Assembly: GCA_039105265.1 (NCBI GenBank)
Contig: JAPFFF010000036.1
Coordinates: 620,001-684,000, forward strand
Reading direction: 5' to 3'
DNA from: Tritrichomonas musculus
Taxonomy: Eukaryota > Parabasalia > Tritrichomonadida > Tritrichomonadidae
DNA length: 64,000 bases
The notes beneath the pieces are model-generated. The model was not told where the DNA came from, ran no database searches, and saw only the letters and a program-made list of their open reading frames with translations. Position 1 is the stretch's first letter. Every line of letters starts with the position of its first letter. A program made the position numbers and the translations under genes. Of the stretch, positions 43,004 through 53,610 are shown piece by piece.

Positions 43004-45190
43004 TAAAATAAAATGAAAAATATTGCTTTTTTCATTTTCTCTTATGTATTTTTAAATTTTCTCTGGGATAACATTTATATAATTATTATATTCATTAGAG
43101 ATCGGCGAAAAAGGAATTTCCATATTTACAAAACTTTTTCATATCATTAAGATCCATATGTTTTAAAAATCCATTTTTTTTCGAAAAGAAAAAGGTTTGT
43201 CTGTAAAAAAATTTTTTTGTGAAATAATTTTTTCGTTTAAAAAATTTGTTTTCTTTTTAAAATGAAAAATACTTCTTAAAATGATCTTTTTTTTGCGAAA
43301 TAATTTTCTTTTTTCAAAACACCAAGTCTTTTTTATATGAACAATTTTTTTTAATATAGATTTTCTTTTAAAAAAAACAAGATCTAATAAATATATTATT
43401 TGATTTTGATTTTTGAATACGTTATTTATTCATATTAAAAAAAAAAAAAAAAAACGTTATAATTGGTGGAAAAAACTACATTTTGAGGACAAAACTATTA
43501 TTTTCATTCCCGATTTAAACTGTCTGCATCAAAAGCATCATTTAACAAGATTGGAAAGTGCCTCACAGCTTAATGAAGCAAATGATATTTTCTATATCAT
43601 TAGAATGCTTCAAATTTTGAATATAGTTTGATCATAAGCAATGATTACGAGTACTTTTTAATTTATACATCAAATATCATTCTTTATGATTTGAATAATA
43701 TCTAAATATATGTTTTTATTAAATAATTCTTTGAAATTCTTGTTAACTAAATTTTTTCTATCAATTTATATTTCGAAAGGAATTTATGATTTTAATTAAA
43801 TTTTTTATTTGAAATGATCGAAACTTATTGATATGATTTTACTTTTTGCACACACTAAGCATGTCAACTTGGATTTTATTTTTGAAAATGGTGGATTTTA
43901 TTGGAATTTTGGTTTTAAAAAAATAATTCATAAAGAACGTGATATGTTCGTAAATCTTGAATTCTTCATATAAGATTATATATTTTATGAGATTTGGAAA
44001 GTTTTTAATTGAACATTATATTGTATTCGAAAATAATAAATATTATCAAAAAATTTTCTGATATACAAGGCATTAATCTTAAATCACTTAAATCATTATA
44101 AATAAATAATATAGAAAAATGATTATTTAAAGTTATATCGTTATAAAATATAAATGCAATATGTTATTTTTTTTTTTTTTTTCTGAACTTTTATACTTCA
44201 TAAAGCATCAGTTTTGATATATTTCAGTACTTTTATAGTTTTTTTATTTCCTTTTTTAATTCTTGCATTTCATTTGCAAAAAGAATAATACTTAAAATAT
44301 CTTACCAAATATAAATTCAAAAAGTTTATTTAAATAGAATGCCATTTTACTCCCAAAATAAAAAAAAAATAAAAACCATAACGTTCTCCTCCATGGTTTT
44401 TATGGTTTTTATTTCAATGCATTTTGATCGGAAATGATCGTTTTCCTCACAAATAAAAACCAAAAAATCATAAAAAACGTTTTTTGGTTTTTATTTGAAT
44501 GCTTTTTGATCGGAAATGATCGAAACGCATTCAAATAAAATCCATAAAAACCATTGAGGAGAACGTTATGGTTTTTATTTTTTTTTTATTTTGGGTGTAA
44601 AATGTCATAAATGTGTCTATTAAATATTCATGGTGTAAAATGCCATATTAAAATATTACTCGAAAAAAATGAAGAATTTTTTATGAAAATTTTTGACAAC
44701 AAAACTTAAAAACCACCATTAAAAACCAGTTTTGGATTTTAAATCTATGGAGGCTATTGTTGACATGCTTACACACACAAAAACTTTTCGCAAAGAAGCT
44801 TTTTTTTTATAAAAAAAAAATATTCAAAAATAAACCTTTTTATAAAAAAGTCACTTTTTTTTTAAAAAACAATTTTTTTTCGAAAAAGTGTATGCTTTCA
44901 GATATAACTTATACACATCAAAATAAATATGTTTTATAAATATAATTCTTTATTTTCAAAAAGGAAATCCCTTTTTCTCCGAGCTCTATTTACATGTAAT
45001 ACAATTTTTGTCAGTTATTTCGAATTAGAAATTTTTCCTTTTAATTGTAATGTTGATATTTTAAATCTTTCGACTTTTTCAATTAATTGTAAACCTCAAG
45101 AAATGAAATTACGTCTTAATTTCATATTAATTGAGGATAAAAATTCATGATAATCATAATGGAACATCTTTTTTTAAAAAAATATTTATA
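43004..45190. other. AT-rich intergenic DNA
   Basis: Mostly homopolymer runs of A and T. A palindromic foldback element lies at 44343-44604 and a weak, possibly former coding stretch at about 44960-45150. No supported gene. Confidence 0.45.
44343..44604. repeat. Nested foldback (palindromic) element, 262 bp
   Basis: The outer arms CATTTTACTCCCAAAATA... (44343-44420) and their inverted partner (44528-44604) include TAAAAACCATAACGTTCTCC in both. An inner hairpin near 44451-44500 pairs AAATAAAAACCAAAAAA with its complement. GATCGGAAATGATC occurs twice between. A further inverted copy of the end (TGGTGTAAAATGCC) lies at 44631. The whole can fold on itself almost completely. It is a foldback transposon or MITE with no coding capacity. 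Confidence 0.8.
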
Positions 45191-45348
45191 TATATACCCT
45201 CTTCCCGTGTAATTTGGCAATTGGCTTTTTGAAAAATAATTTAAAAAGTTGGTATAAGTAAAAAAATTAAAAGTGACATGTTTTTTTTTTTTTTTTTTCT
45301 TTAAAAAAAATTGAATGCTTTATTGTCCATGGCCAGACAAATCAATAA

Positions 45349-46389
45349 ATGGAAACTTTGCAGGATCTTCTATCAGATCTTCCATTGTGCATAAAAAGAG
45401 ATCCTTACATCAAATATAAAAATTTCCCAGATACAGTTAATAAAGTGATGAAGATTTTAAAAACATTTGCAAATGCTGATATAAAAGAAATTTGCATCCG
45501 AACTGGTTTTAAGGAAAGAACTATGTATAACTGGAAAGAAAAGCTTTTAATTGATCATAGCTTCAACCCTTTAGAAAAACAAAAAAGAATCAGTTCAAGG
45601 ATTTTTAGTGAAGAAGAAGAAGATGGTATTGCAAATTATATTTTTACTGAGAAAATAATTCAAAACAAGTGCTTTAATGATGAAGATTGTGTTACAATAT
45701 TAACGCAAGCATATTTAGAAAAGCATGCAAATGACAAAGATTTTGATTATACTTATGTTGTTTCAAAAGGATTCATATATGATTTTAAAATAAGACATGG
45801 CTTTGTGTCAAGGTTATGTCACCTTAAAAGACGACCTGCTATAATCCAATCAAAAGTAGAAATATTTGTTAATGAGATGAGAATTTTATTTGAAACAATT
45901 CCGTTAGAAAGGATAATAAATGTTGATGAGACAGCGATCTTTATCGCTCCAAAAAAATTGAAATTATGGCACTGCAAAGGAAAAGATGACGTAATAATTC
46001 CAGTTAAGTTTAACGAAAAAGACCGAATAACGGCAGTTTGCGGTGTTGCTGCCAATGGAGCCAAATTAAATATTCAATTTATAGCTAAGGGCGAAACGGA
46101 CATTGTTTTAGGTTCAAAAATTGGAGATGTCCATCCACATATGAGAGCATATTCTAAGAAAGGTTGGACTACTATTGAAACTTTTTATGATTATTTGAAT
46201 TATATTAAATCGCTGTTTCCTGGAAATGATGAGATACATGTGATCTTGGATGTAATTTCTGTCCATAAAAGCGAAGAAATACAAGAATATGCCAAAGATT
46301 TAGGTATTGTTTTGCATTTTATATCTTCAGGCTTAACTGATTTGTATCAACCTTTGGATGTTAAATTGTTTGCAATAGTTAAGGCATAA
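45349..46389 (+). CDS. pogo-like DDE_1 transposase, second family, 3' end damaged
   Basis: A 346-aa protein related to but clearly different from the transposase at 11097-12203. An N-terminal helix-turn-helix region (ICIRTGFKERTMYNWKEK) is followed by the catalytic core with Asp in NVDETAIF, Asp in VILDVISVH and Asp in LYQPLD. The frame stops at AIVKA. The next +1 frame reads HNGKKIIYRHK before its own stop, so a small indel and loss of the last 20-30 residues are likely. About 150 bp upstream, TACCCTCTTCCCGTG at 45196 resembles the TACCCCC-type ends of the other pogo-like elements and may be the 5' terminus. The 3' end is lost next to the Polinton fossil. Confidence 0.8.
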   Translation: METLQDLLSDLPLCIKRDPYIKYKNFPDTVNKVMKILKTFANADIKEICIRTGFKERTMYNWKEKLLIDHSFNPLEKQKRISSRIFSEEEEDGIANYIFTEKIIQNKCFNDEDCVTILTQAYLEKHANDKDFDYTYVVSKGFIYDFKIRHGFVSRLCHLKRRPAIIQSKVEIFVNEMRILFETIPLERIINVDETAIFIAPKKLKLWHCKGKDDVIIPVKFNEKDRITAVCGVAANGAKLNIQFIAKGETDIVLGSKIGDVHPHMRAYSKKGWTTIETFYDYLNYIKSLFPGNDEIHVILDVISVHKSEEIQEYAKDLGIVLHFISSGLTDLYQPLDVKLFAIVKA

Positions 46390-46637
46390 TGGTAAAAAAA
46401 TCATATATCGCCACAAGTAGGCCCCGTGGACGAAAATAAAAAAAAATTTTATCATTATAATACTCATAAAAAATAATTAATATATACAAATTTTGGTGCG
46501 AATCTAAATCATAAGCACCACGAGACGTAAATCATGACATCTCTTTTTGATTGTCATCTTTTCGTTTTCGTTATTAAAATAGACCAAAAGTGTAAGTTTC
46601 ATGTGTGTAGTGTGGTGTGAAACACCCACTACCATAT

Positions 46638-47205
46638 CTAACTATATGACTCAATAGATTTTGGAATTTCATCATGACCATTAATGGTTGGAAAGTCTGA
46701 ATGAAATTGTCCCAAATGAGTTCCGATTAATTCACGATTATATTTTTCATTAAATGCTTTAACAAGCAGTGGTAAATCATCAACTTCAATATGCATTGAA
46801 TCAGTATCTTGATAATAAATGTGGCATCCGAGATCATAAGCTAAACACATCACTTCGTTCATAATTCGTTTTGACATTGATAAAACCTGAATACCAAGAA
46901 GTGAAAAGAAAAAATGGTTTTCAATTTGTTTAATAACTTTTATAGTGTGGGTTCTACGAACCCCGGGACTTTGTCCATGCAATGGTTTCTTTCTACCCTC
47001 AATTAATGTGCCTTCAATAATTTTATTATAGTTTTTGATCCAATGTTTCTCAAAATCGTCATCATTCATATATTTAATATCTTTATCAACTGGTTTCTCA
47101 ATAGTTTTACCATAACATGAATTCATAATTAATTTATATAATTGTTGTAATGGGTTATGTTGCTTCTTATATTCAAGTCTTTTATTAAATATTTTCTTAA
47201 TTTCT
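46638..47205 (-). mobile_element. Maverick/Polinton DNA polymerase B fossil fragment
   Basis: This minus-strand stretch encodes part of a protein-primed family B DNA polymerase: the palm region with LYKLIMNSCYGKTI (motif B type) and YYQDTDSMHI (motif C type). Such polymerases mark Maverick/Polinton elements, which are abundant in trichomonads. Only this short part of a 15-20 kb element is seen, with no other Polinton gene or end recognised, so it is a broken relic. It abuts a kinase remnant on one side and a damaged transposase on the other. Its good sequence preservation suggests it is not very old. Confidence 0.8.
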
Positions 47206-47211
47206 TTTTCG

Positions 47212-47425
47212 TTTGGATTTGATAAAAGTGAATTTAAACCATTCAATTGTGATTGAAGATCAATTACTTTTACTTTTTAGTCAACAATAGATTTTATACA
47301 ATCATTTTGAAGTGTCAATTCAATTCTATTCTGATATTCATGAAGTTGTTTTAAGTCTGTTTTCATTCCGAATTCTTCTGGTTCTTGAGAGAAATATGCA
47401 TTAATCTTAATTCTTTAAGGGTAAA
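47212..47425 (-). pseudogene. Remnant of the tandem-domain kinase gene (left-arm copy)
   Basis: This is the left-arm copy of the kinase gene at 58234. The upstream region and start are followed directly by a TCTCAAGAACCAGAA stretch from codon 270 onward, so about 0.8 kb is deleted. A second gap of about 60 bp precedes the GAATTCGGAATGAAAACAG stretch. One base change makes a stop after IVD. It ends at LNSLLSNP, where the Polinton fossil begins. It is not functional. Confidence 0.85.
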
Positions 47426-47633
47426 GTTGGTTCTTGAACTTTTTCAATGAATAAACTATTCAAAAATCAAAAAAACAATTATGCATAATATTACTAATAT
47501 AGAATCTGAAAATTTCCTCTTGATATGTAAAAATGAATACAGAGAGCAACATAATAAATACCATTGTAGAAAAATGAGGCATTAAAAAAGCTTCCTATGT
47601 AATAAAACATTTCTACTACAAAATGGGATATCT

Positions 47634-48103
47634 CTAAACTTGTTATTTTGAGAATCGATATCAAAAACGTCACTTTTTTGCATCTGATACTCGATTATCA
47701 GTTTAAAAATCTGATATCGAGATTATCGATTATCAAGATATGAAATGTGATATAAAAAATTGAAAACTTGATATCAATTACCGATATCTCGAGATCTCAA
47801 ACTGATTTATCTTCTTTTATAATTGGTATTTGTGATTTTATAATATTTAAAAATATATAATATAATGTATTGATGTTTATTTTAAGATTAAAATCAAAAA
47901 ATACATTCTTTTTTAAGAAATATTTGAGATTAAAATACGATCATATTTTTATCAAAAAGTTTAATTGAAAACTCTGATATCAAAAGCTGAGAAAAAAAAT
48001 TCTCGATCTCTGAAATCGATCTCGAGAATCTGTGTATATTTATGTATCGATATCAAAAAGTCAATCAATTATCGATCTCGAGAATCGGAGAATAACAAGC
48101 CTA
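47634..48103. mobile_element. 470-bp MITE present only in the left arm
   Basis: Compared with the right arm, the left arm has a clean insertion flanked by GATATCT on both sides (47627-47633 and 48104-48110), present once in the right arm. The ends CTAAACTTGTTATT and AATAACAAGCCTA are imperfect inverted repeats. The interior is built from recurring ATCGATATC, TCTCGAGAATC and ATCGATAATC phrases that form hairpins. There is no coding capacity. It arrived after the duplication. Confidence 0.88.
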
Positions 48104-48565
48104 GATATCTCATAAAGCTAGAGTTTTGTTTAAAATTTCTATCAAAGGTTTAATTGAAAAGTACTAGGTTAAAATTGAGGATTCAAGATTATTTTGATTC
48201 TCAATTTACCAAAAATTTTGATATTATTGCAAACAAATCAAAAATATAAGCAAACATCTTTTACAGATGATATACAATACTTAAAAACATTGATAAAATG
48301 GTATTCCTATTTAATGATTTATTGTTCCATTTATTTTAGTTTTACTTATATAATATTATTAAATAATTATTTAACCTACATTGTTTGATCCCTATTAAAA
48401 AACTATATTCATGATATATATCAAATTTTATTTTATTGATAATATAACAATAGCAATAAAATCTCAAAATCAAAAAAAAAAAATAAAATTAAATTTTTGT
48501 CAATATTTTTTATTATTAGTATTAAGTAATTATTTAAAATTAATTCATATTTAAGATTAAAAAAA
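48104..48565. other. 3' flank of the left 521-aa gene
   Basis: Non-coding arm sequence, nearly identical to 57546-57995 reversed. AT-rich, with no separate gene. Confidence 0.6.
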
Positions 48566-50131
48566 TTAGAATTTCCAGTTTGTTCTTATTGAAAAGGTTG
48601 ATATCTGATTTAACATAAACGATTTGACATTACTTGGAATATCAACATCATCATTTATGATTGTTTTCCATTCATTAAGAAATTTGGTGATCTTTTTGAA
48701 GTTATTATCAACAATTTTATTATAGATACTTTCATATTTTTCAAAATGTATCTTAAACATAAAATGTGTAGTTTTCAACAACACAGGATCATCAATTGTG
48801 AACAAATGTTTGTTGAAGTATATAATATTTCTCACACAAGTATCATTTGTCCCAATAATTTTCCTAAAAGCAAGAATTTTCAACAATTCAATCAACTCGT
48901 TATCGTCCAAAGAATTAACCAATTCATGAGAATAAAGATACTTGTTACCATCATAAACAGTAACATTTTCTTCGAGTTTAGAACTCTTTAGAACTACTTT
49001 ATTTTGATCAATTTCAATCAAATTTTTCGAAAGAATATAAACTCCATTTTCATAACAAACTTTTTTTGAAGAATAAGAATCATTTGAAGACAAAAGTTTC
49101 CTCTTAATGACATCTGATAGTAACTGACAATTCATTTCATCTTCTTTTATAAAAGGTCCTTTAAGAATATAATTATAATTTTTTCCGTCATCTAATGAAC
49201 AATAGTAAACTCTAACTTTATGTCTTCCTGTAATCAACTGTGTTTGAATTAATTTAATTTCGTCATTAATTTTCTCAATAATTTCTTCTTCTTCTTCTTC
49301 TTCTTTTACCATCTTAACTTTCTTCGTTTTCTTTCTTTCAGGTTCTCCTCTCATTTCTTTTACAATTTGGCCAACTCCTTTATTCGTTTCAATGTACAGT
49401 TTCTTACCTTCTCGTTCAATATAACTTTCTTCTTTCCTTGGAAACAAGATCAAATTATTTATAAAGAATTCATAATTTTTTCTTTCTTTCGGACAACTTC
49501 TGACATGTTTATCATATATATAATCAGGTAACTTTAATGTCATATCAAATTTTTTATCTTCTTCAAAATTAAATTTTTCAAGTTTATATTTCTCATGAAC
49601 ATAATCAGTAGTCTCCCAAACACATAGCATATATAGAAATGTTAGATGACCACCAATGTATTTAAATATTTTTTCCAAGTTGATAGTCGGATATCTTTTT
49701 TGGAAATATGATATAAACTCAATTTGCTTATTCTTACTAACATAAGCAAAGCATTTTCGAAGAAGGGTCATGAGATCATCATGATTATTTCCGAGAATTG
49801 GAGCTTCGTCAATTAACTTCATTTCACTCGCAAGTCTTATACCATAACAGCCATCGTGACACTTCATGTGATTGCATATGACAGGAATAAATGGCATTAA
49901 TTGACTAAGATTGGCTTCTGTATTGAAGATATCATTAATCAAATATAAATCTGGACAATCTTCAGAACAATTTTGAATTAATCGTTTCTTCAATGCATTT
50001 GGAAATTCTCGGAATTCATAACCCATTTCGATTGCCAATTCTACATTTCCTCTTCTAAGAGATTTTTGTAACGCAGAATAAATTACATCAAAAGTAAATC
50101 TTTTACTATATCCTTGCCTCCTTAAAAACAT
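48566..50131 (-). CDS. 521-aa protein of unknown function, left copy
   Basis: Near-identical to the right-arm gene at 55980-57545; I see one residue change (TTH here, TTP there) and one silent change. The N-terminal region (IYSALQKSLRRGNVELAIEM, then ALKKRLIQNCSEDCPDLYL) resembles the C-terminal helical domain of MgsA/WRNIP1-type AAA+ clamp-loader-like proteins, where an SLRRG..A..A...E block is followed by RRL...SED. This is a tentative resemblance by eye, and no AAA+ ATPase core is present. A Lys/Glu-rich spacer (VKEEEEEEEIIEKIN) divides it from a second, unrecognised half. Both copies are open, so both may be expressed. Confidence 0.75.
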   Translation of the reverse strand: MFLRRQGYSKRFTFDVIYSALQKSLRRGNVELAIEMGYEFREFPNALKKRLIQNCSEDCPDLYLINDIFNTEANLSQLMPFIPVICNHMKCHDGCYGIRLASEMKLIDEAPILGNNHDDLMTLLRKCFAYVSKNKQIEFISYFQKRYPTINLEKIFKYIGGHLTFLYMLCVWETTDYVHEKYKLEKFNFEEDKKFDMTLKLPDYIYDKHVRSCPKERKNYEFFINNLILFPRKEESYIEREGKKLYIETNKGVGQIVKEMRGEPERKKTKKVKMVKEEEEEEEIIEKINDEIKLIQTQLITGRHKVRVYYCSLDDGKNYNYILKGPFIKEDEMNCQLLSDVIKRKLLSSNDSYSSKKVCYENGVYILSKNLIEIDQNKVVLKSSKLEENVTVYDGNKYLYSHELVNSLDDNELIELLKILAFRKIIGTNDTCVRNIIYFNKHLFTIDDPVLLKTTHFMFKIHFEKYESIYNKIVDNNFKKITKFLNEWKTIINDDVDIPSNVKSFMLNQISTFSIRTNWKF

Positions 50132-50482
50132 TTATGACCTAATACTTAAACTTCATTAAATAAAAATGATCTCATCTGACTATCTCTTTAAGTGAAGTTC
50201 CTTTTTTTTCATAAAGGAATTCACTCTAAAATTTTTACTCAATTTTTTTCTGAAGTCTCAGAAAAATATTTTCAAAATAATTTGTATACTTTTCTTTCAA
50301 AAAGTGAATAAGAAGGATGAGGATATTGATAAGACAAATCTAATATGGAGAGTGAGTTGAGAAATAAAATAACTATAATATTTTCTTCATATAAAATAGT
50401 TAAAAACAGGCAGAATAAAAAAAAAGAATAAAAAAAAGAAAAATTATTATCGTTATGAAATTTTTAAGTAAGCTTATTAATT

Positions 50483-50910
50483 TTATCTTTCATAAAGAGC
50501 AGTAATTGATGAATTTGCAATTGCATGCTTTTTGATTTCAGTTTCAATTAGATACGGTTCAGTTTCTTTGATATCTAACTGTTCGCAATTCATGGCGTAA
50601 ATGGTAAAAATGTACCTATGTTTTCCATGTCCTACTGGTGGAGCTGGGCCACCATATCCAGCATATGGAAAATTGGTAACTAGTTCTTTTGCACCATCAA
50701 CTTTACCTCCTTCTGGAATTTGGGTAACATTTTTCGGAATGTTAATCATAAACCAATGATACCATCCATGTGGTATTGGTGCATCAGGATCATGGCAAAC
50801 TAAAGCAAAAGATTTTGTTTCAGCTGGGGCGCCTTTCCAGCTAAATTCAGAGGAAATATTCTCTCCGCCAGCACCAAATTCATTGCAAACGTGCTTCAAT
50901 GGCACGGTAT
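50483..50910 (-). pseudogene. 5'-truncated PEBP (YbhB-like) copy
   Basis: This copy of the right-arm PEBP gene begins at codon ATACC-GTG (VPLKHVCNEFGAG). The ATG found at this place in the right copy is GTG here, and the sequence upstream is unrelated, with a TGA soon after in frame. The remaining 142 codons are open and keep HDPDAPIPHGWYHWFM and GYGGPAPPVGHGKHRY. One residue differs (SSEF against SPEF). Without the first beta strand and a normal start, it is probably non-functional. Confidence 0.8.
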
Positions 50911-51339
50911 TGGAAATCGCAAATTTCAAAATACATGTAGTCCTTCAATTTGAAAGTTTTTTGAACCAAAATGAAAATATAAATAATTTAGGGTACAGAA
51001 TAAAAAACTATGTATGCCTTTAAAAATATCTAATGTTCATGTTTTTTTATATAAACAAAAAACTCGCTTTACAAAAATATTTTTGTTTATAATAATAGTT
51101 AAATCGTTTATAATAGCTCATTTCTAATGTTATTGCTCTGTGGTATTCAAAAATTAAGATTAGAAAAAAGAGATATTTTGAGATCATCTATGAAGTTCTT
51201 TTTTCTTATTGTTTTAATAAAATATGTGGCATATAACAATTATAAAAATATTAATATAACTTTTCAAATCAATGTGTATAACGAGATATTGGAAACGAAC
51301 TAAACCCTTAACCCAAATAACGAAAAAAATACAAAAAAA
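50911..51339. other. Spacer DNA of the inverted duplication
   Basis: AT-rich, with no gene seen. It begins exactly where arm homology ends. Confidence 0.5.
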
Positions 51340-51410
51340 TGCATCGCCCGGGAATCGGACCCGGACCCCCACCTTGGCAAGGTGAAATTCTACCATTAGA
51401 CCAGCGATGC
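51340..51410 (-). tRNA. tRNA-Gly (anticodon GCC)
   Basis: The acceptor stem GCATCGC/GCGATGC is perfect and the discriminator is A. The D-arm has GGTCTAATGGTAGAA, and the anticodon stem closes the loop TTGCCAA with anticodon GCC. The T-stem CCGGG/CCCGG closes the loop TCCGATT, again with C at position 55. There is no intron and a T-run follows on the minus strand. It lies within the spacer between the inverted arms. Confidence 0.95.
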
Positions 51411-51576
51411 TTCTTATTTATTAAATCATCTGCCAATCTAAAAATTAATTTCTTGGTAATTTCTCGACAATTCATATTTGAATGTTCATTCAAAATAAAA
51501 AAACTAGATTTGAAAACCAAAAAAACTCTTTTCTCTAAAAATTTTTATTTATTTATCTTGGTGAGTTTCTAAAATG

Positions 51577-52284
51577 TTAAAGAGGAAGGTCATTGTAATT
51601 CTTTGTTTGATTTTGCCATAAAATTGGATTAGTGGTTTCTATCTCAACGTTGACTACGCCTTCTTTTATTTCGTTACTTGAACTGATGAATTTACCCATT
51701 TTTAAGCTGGCATCAACGTCCCATTTTAGTCCTTTTGTACTGATATGTTCTACTGGCTGACAAATAGGAAGAAGTCCGCATATTTTGGTTGTCCATTTTT
51801 GATGGCAAATAATTCCTTTATCTTTGGGGAAAATCCAAGTGAGGAAGTTTTCATCATCCAAAAAAAAGGTCCGTAATTCTGGAAATTCAAGAACAGAATG
51901 AAGAGAACTAATTGTATGGTCAAAACGTCCACCTAATGCTCCAAAAATAACAACTGGCTCTTTAAATCCGTTTTGCTTAATTACTGAAAGGGATTTTTCA
52001 ATATCACATTGATTTTGATCAAAAATTTTTATAAATTTGGTTCCCATTGGCCTATAATATGTTTCTATTTGTGGTTTAAGGCTGTCAAGGTCACCAACAA
52101 CAAAATCAGGATAAATTATTTCTATATTGTTATCTTGCGAATATTGATAAATTCTATTGGCTCCTCCATCTGCGCATATCCTTGTTTTTGCATTATTCCA
52201 CAATTTGGGGAAAAATTTTGGTAACTTATAATTAAGTACAAGAGCCGTATAAGGTGTTTCGGATTCAATTGGGTGGGAAATCAT
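51577..52284 (-). CDS. Thiamine pyrophosphokinase
   Basis: A 235-aa cytosolic enzyme that moves pyrophosphate from ATP to thiamine to form thiamine diphosphate. Family motifs are complete and in order: CADGGANRIY (about residues 37-46), PDFVVGDLDSL, the acidic substrate loop FDQNQCDIEKSL and FGALGGRFDHTISSLHS. The C-terminal beta domain has WTTKICGLLPICQPVEHIST and KGLKWDVDASLKMG. Length is normal for eukaryotic TPK. The gene lies between the inverted arms and has no second copy here. It implies that the cell salvages thiamine from its host or medium. TTTCATCAAAATA near the ATG is a weak initiator match. Confidence 0.93.
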   Translation of the reverse strand: MISHPIESETPYTALVLNYKLPKFFPKLWNNAKTRICADGGANRIYQYSQDNNIEIIYPDFVVGDLDSLKPQIETYYRPMGTKFIKIFDQNQCDIEKSLSVIKQNGFKEPVVIFGALGGRFDHTISSLHSVLEFPELRTFFLDDENFLTWIFPKDKGIICHQKWTTKICGLLPICQPVEHISTKGLKWDVDASLKMGKFISSSNEIKEGVVNVEIETTNPILWQNQTKNYNDLPL

Positions 52285-52493
52285 TATTTTGATGAAATAA
52301 AATATTTATATTTTCAAAAAGTTATAACTGACTATTGAATATTCAATATTATATAATTATAATATAAATCTTAATATTTCAATTTCAATTTTATATATTT
52401 TTTGATTTTTATGTGATTTCTTGGTTTATATTAACACAAAATGAATTATATTTTCTTTTACTGATGTTTTTGTATATTAGTTTTATTATGAAC

Positions 52494-52876
52494 AATCGTT
52501 TTTTTCTACGCCACTTTTTGAATAGCTTTTCTATCCATTAGTAGAAAACCACCATCTTAAGGTGAAATTTAACTTACTCTGTTAGGAAAATTAACCAAAA
52601 AAATCGTAAATTTAAATTTTTCTTTAAAATTTTAACTATTTGCTTTTTTTGATAAAATTTTTTTTTATTTTTACATAATTTTTCAGGAATATACGCATCA
52701 GTGATCACCACGGGGCTGCACGAAGCCGAATCAGGTTCCTTGAATTGCTGGATGAATCGGGAAGCCATTTGAACTATATATATATGCATTATTTAGCAAA
52801 AATTGAATAAAAAATGTATAAAAAAGTATTCAAAAAGTTTAAAAGTTTTCAAAAAGTGGCGTAGAAAAATACGATT
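52494..52876. mobile_element. 383-bp MITE-like element with a GC-richer core
   Basis: AATCGTTTTTTTCTACGCC at 52494 and its near-perfect inverted partner ending at 52876 form the ends, continuing as ACTTTTTGAA. The core (52680-52770) is GC-richer than its flanks and on the minus strand encodes MASRFIQQFKEPDSASCSPV and VVITDAYIPEKL, which look like a captured gene piece. No clear target duplication is seen. Confidence 0.6.
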
Positions 52877-53610
52877 CCCCTTTTATTACCTTTTTTTTTT
52901 TTTCATATCATTGGCAAACAAACATTTTTATATGGTAGGGTGGATCTGAGTAACCAATTTTGGTATTCAATAATTGAATATTATTTTTAAAATTACGATC
53001 ATTTGAATTTTATATAGGTAAAAATAACTTAACAAAGCCTTTCAATTCTGGATGAAAGATTTATTTTTTATCATTTTCAAAGTTAATTCTGCAAAAATTA
53101 ACATCCAAAATTCAATTTTCTGAATGCTGCCCTCAACTTTTTGTGACCATAGCTCTCAAAAAGTTATATGCATAATTCTATGAATTGTTCACTTTTTGTT
53201 TACTTTCTAAACAAAAAGCCAACCATTCATTAAATTTAAAACTTTGTTTTGAGTGCAACTTTTTTAATATTTTACTTTCATATATCATGATAACTAATTT
53301 AAGATAAAAAAGGAATAAATATTGACATTTTTGGTTTAGTCCTTCAGTCCAAAAATTTTTACGATATTTGAGAAAAAAAAAAATTTCACCATATTTTTCT
53401 GAAAATACATACCCAAAACAATTTATGCGAGTAAAAAAAAACTATTTTTATAAATCAGAGTTTGAAATTTATTAAATTGACCTTAAAAAAAATATCAAAA
53501 AAATCAACAAAGACGTTAAGTCACTTAACATTTTTGGAAAATTTATAATAAAAAAAAATAATTTGGGATTTTCCGCAATAATGAATAAGTAATTTTATAT
53601 CAAATTTCAA
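52877..53610. other. Intergenic DNA in the spacer
   Basis: AT-rich. It includes the 27-bp inverted-repeat motif at 53137-53163, described separately. Only a 21-codon frame follows that motif. Confidence 0.45.
53137..53163. promoter_or_regulatory. 27-bp inverted-repeat motif, copy 1
   Basis: CTTTTTG-TGACCATAGCTC-TCAAAAAG has complementary ends and shares TAGCTCTCAAAAAGTT with the copy at 60625-60651. An ATGCAT follows 5 nt later, but the frame has only about 21 codons. It could be a promoter of a lost gene. The regulatory role is inferred from position only. Confidence 0.45.

Larger units (their letters stand above)
47210..50910 (-). repeat. Left arm of large inverted duplication
   Basis: This arm is the near-identical reverse complement of 54505-59290. 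It carries a kinase remnant, the complete 521-aa gene and a 5'-truncated PEBP gene. It holds a 470-bp element that the right arm lacks, and it lacks about 0.8 kb of kinase sequence and the 689-bp element. Homology ends inside PEBP codons at 50910 and inside the kinase coding region near 47212. Confidence 0.92.

Noticed and set aside
44757-45150. 60- and 73-codon frames before the second transposase
   Set aside because: The first is low-complexity Lys/Phe. The second is only weakly coding-like, with no family match.
50483-50929. Left PEBP as an intact gene
   Set aside because: It has no ATG before the homologous region, its upstream sequence is unrelated and the homologous Met codon is GTG.
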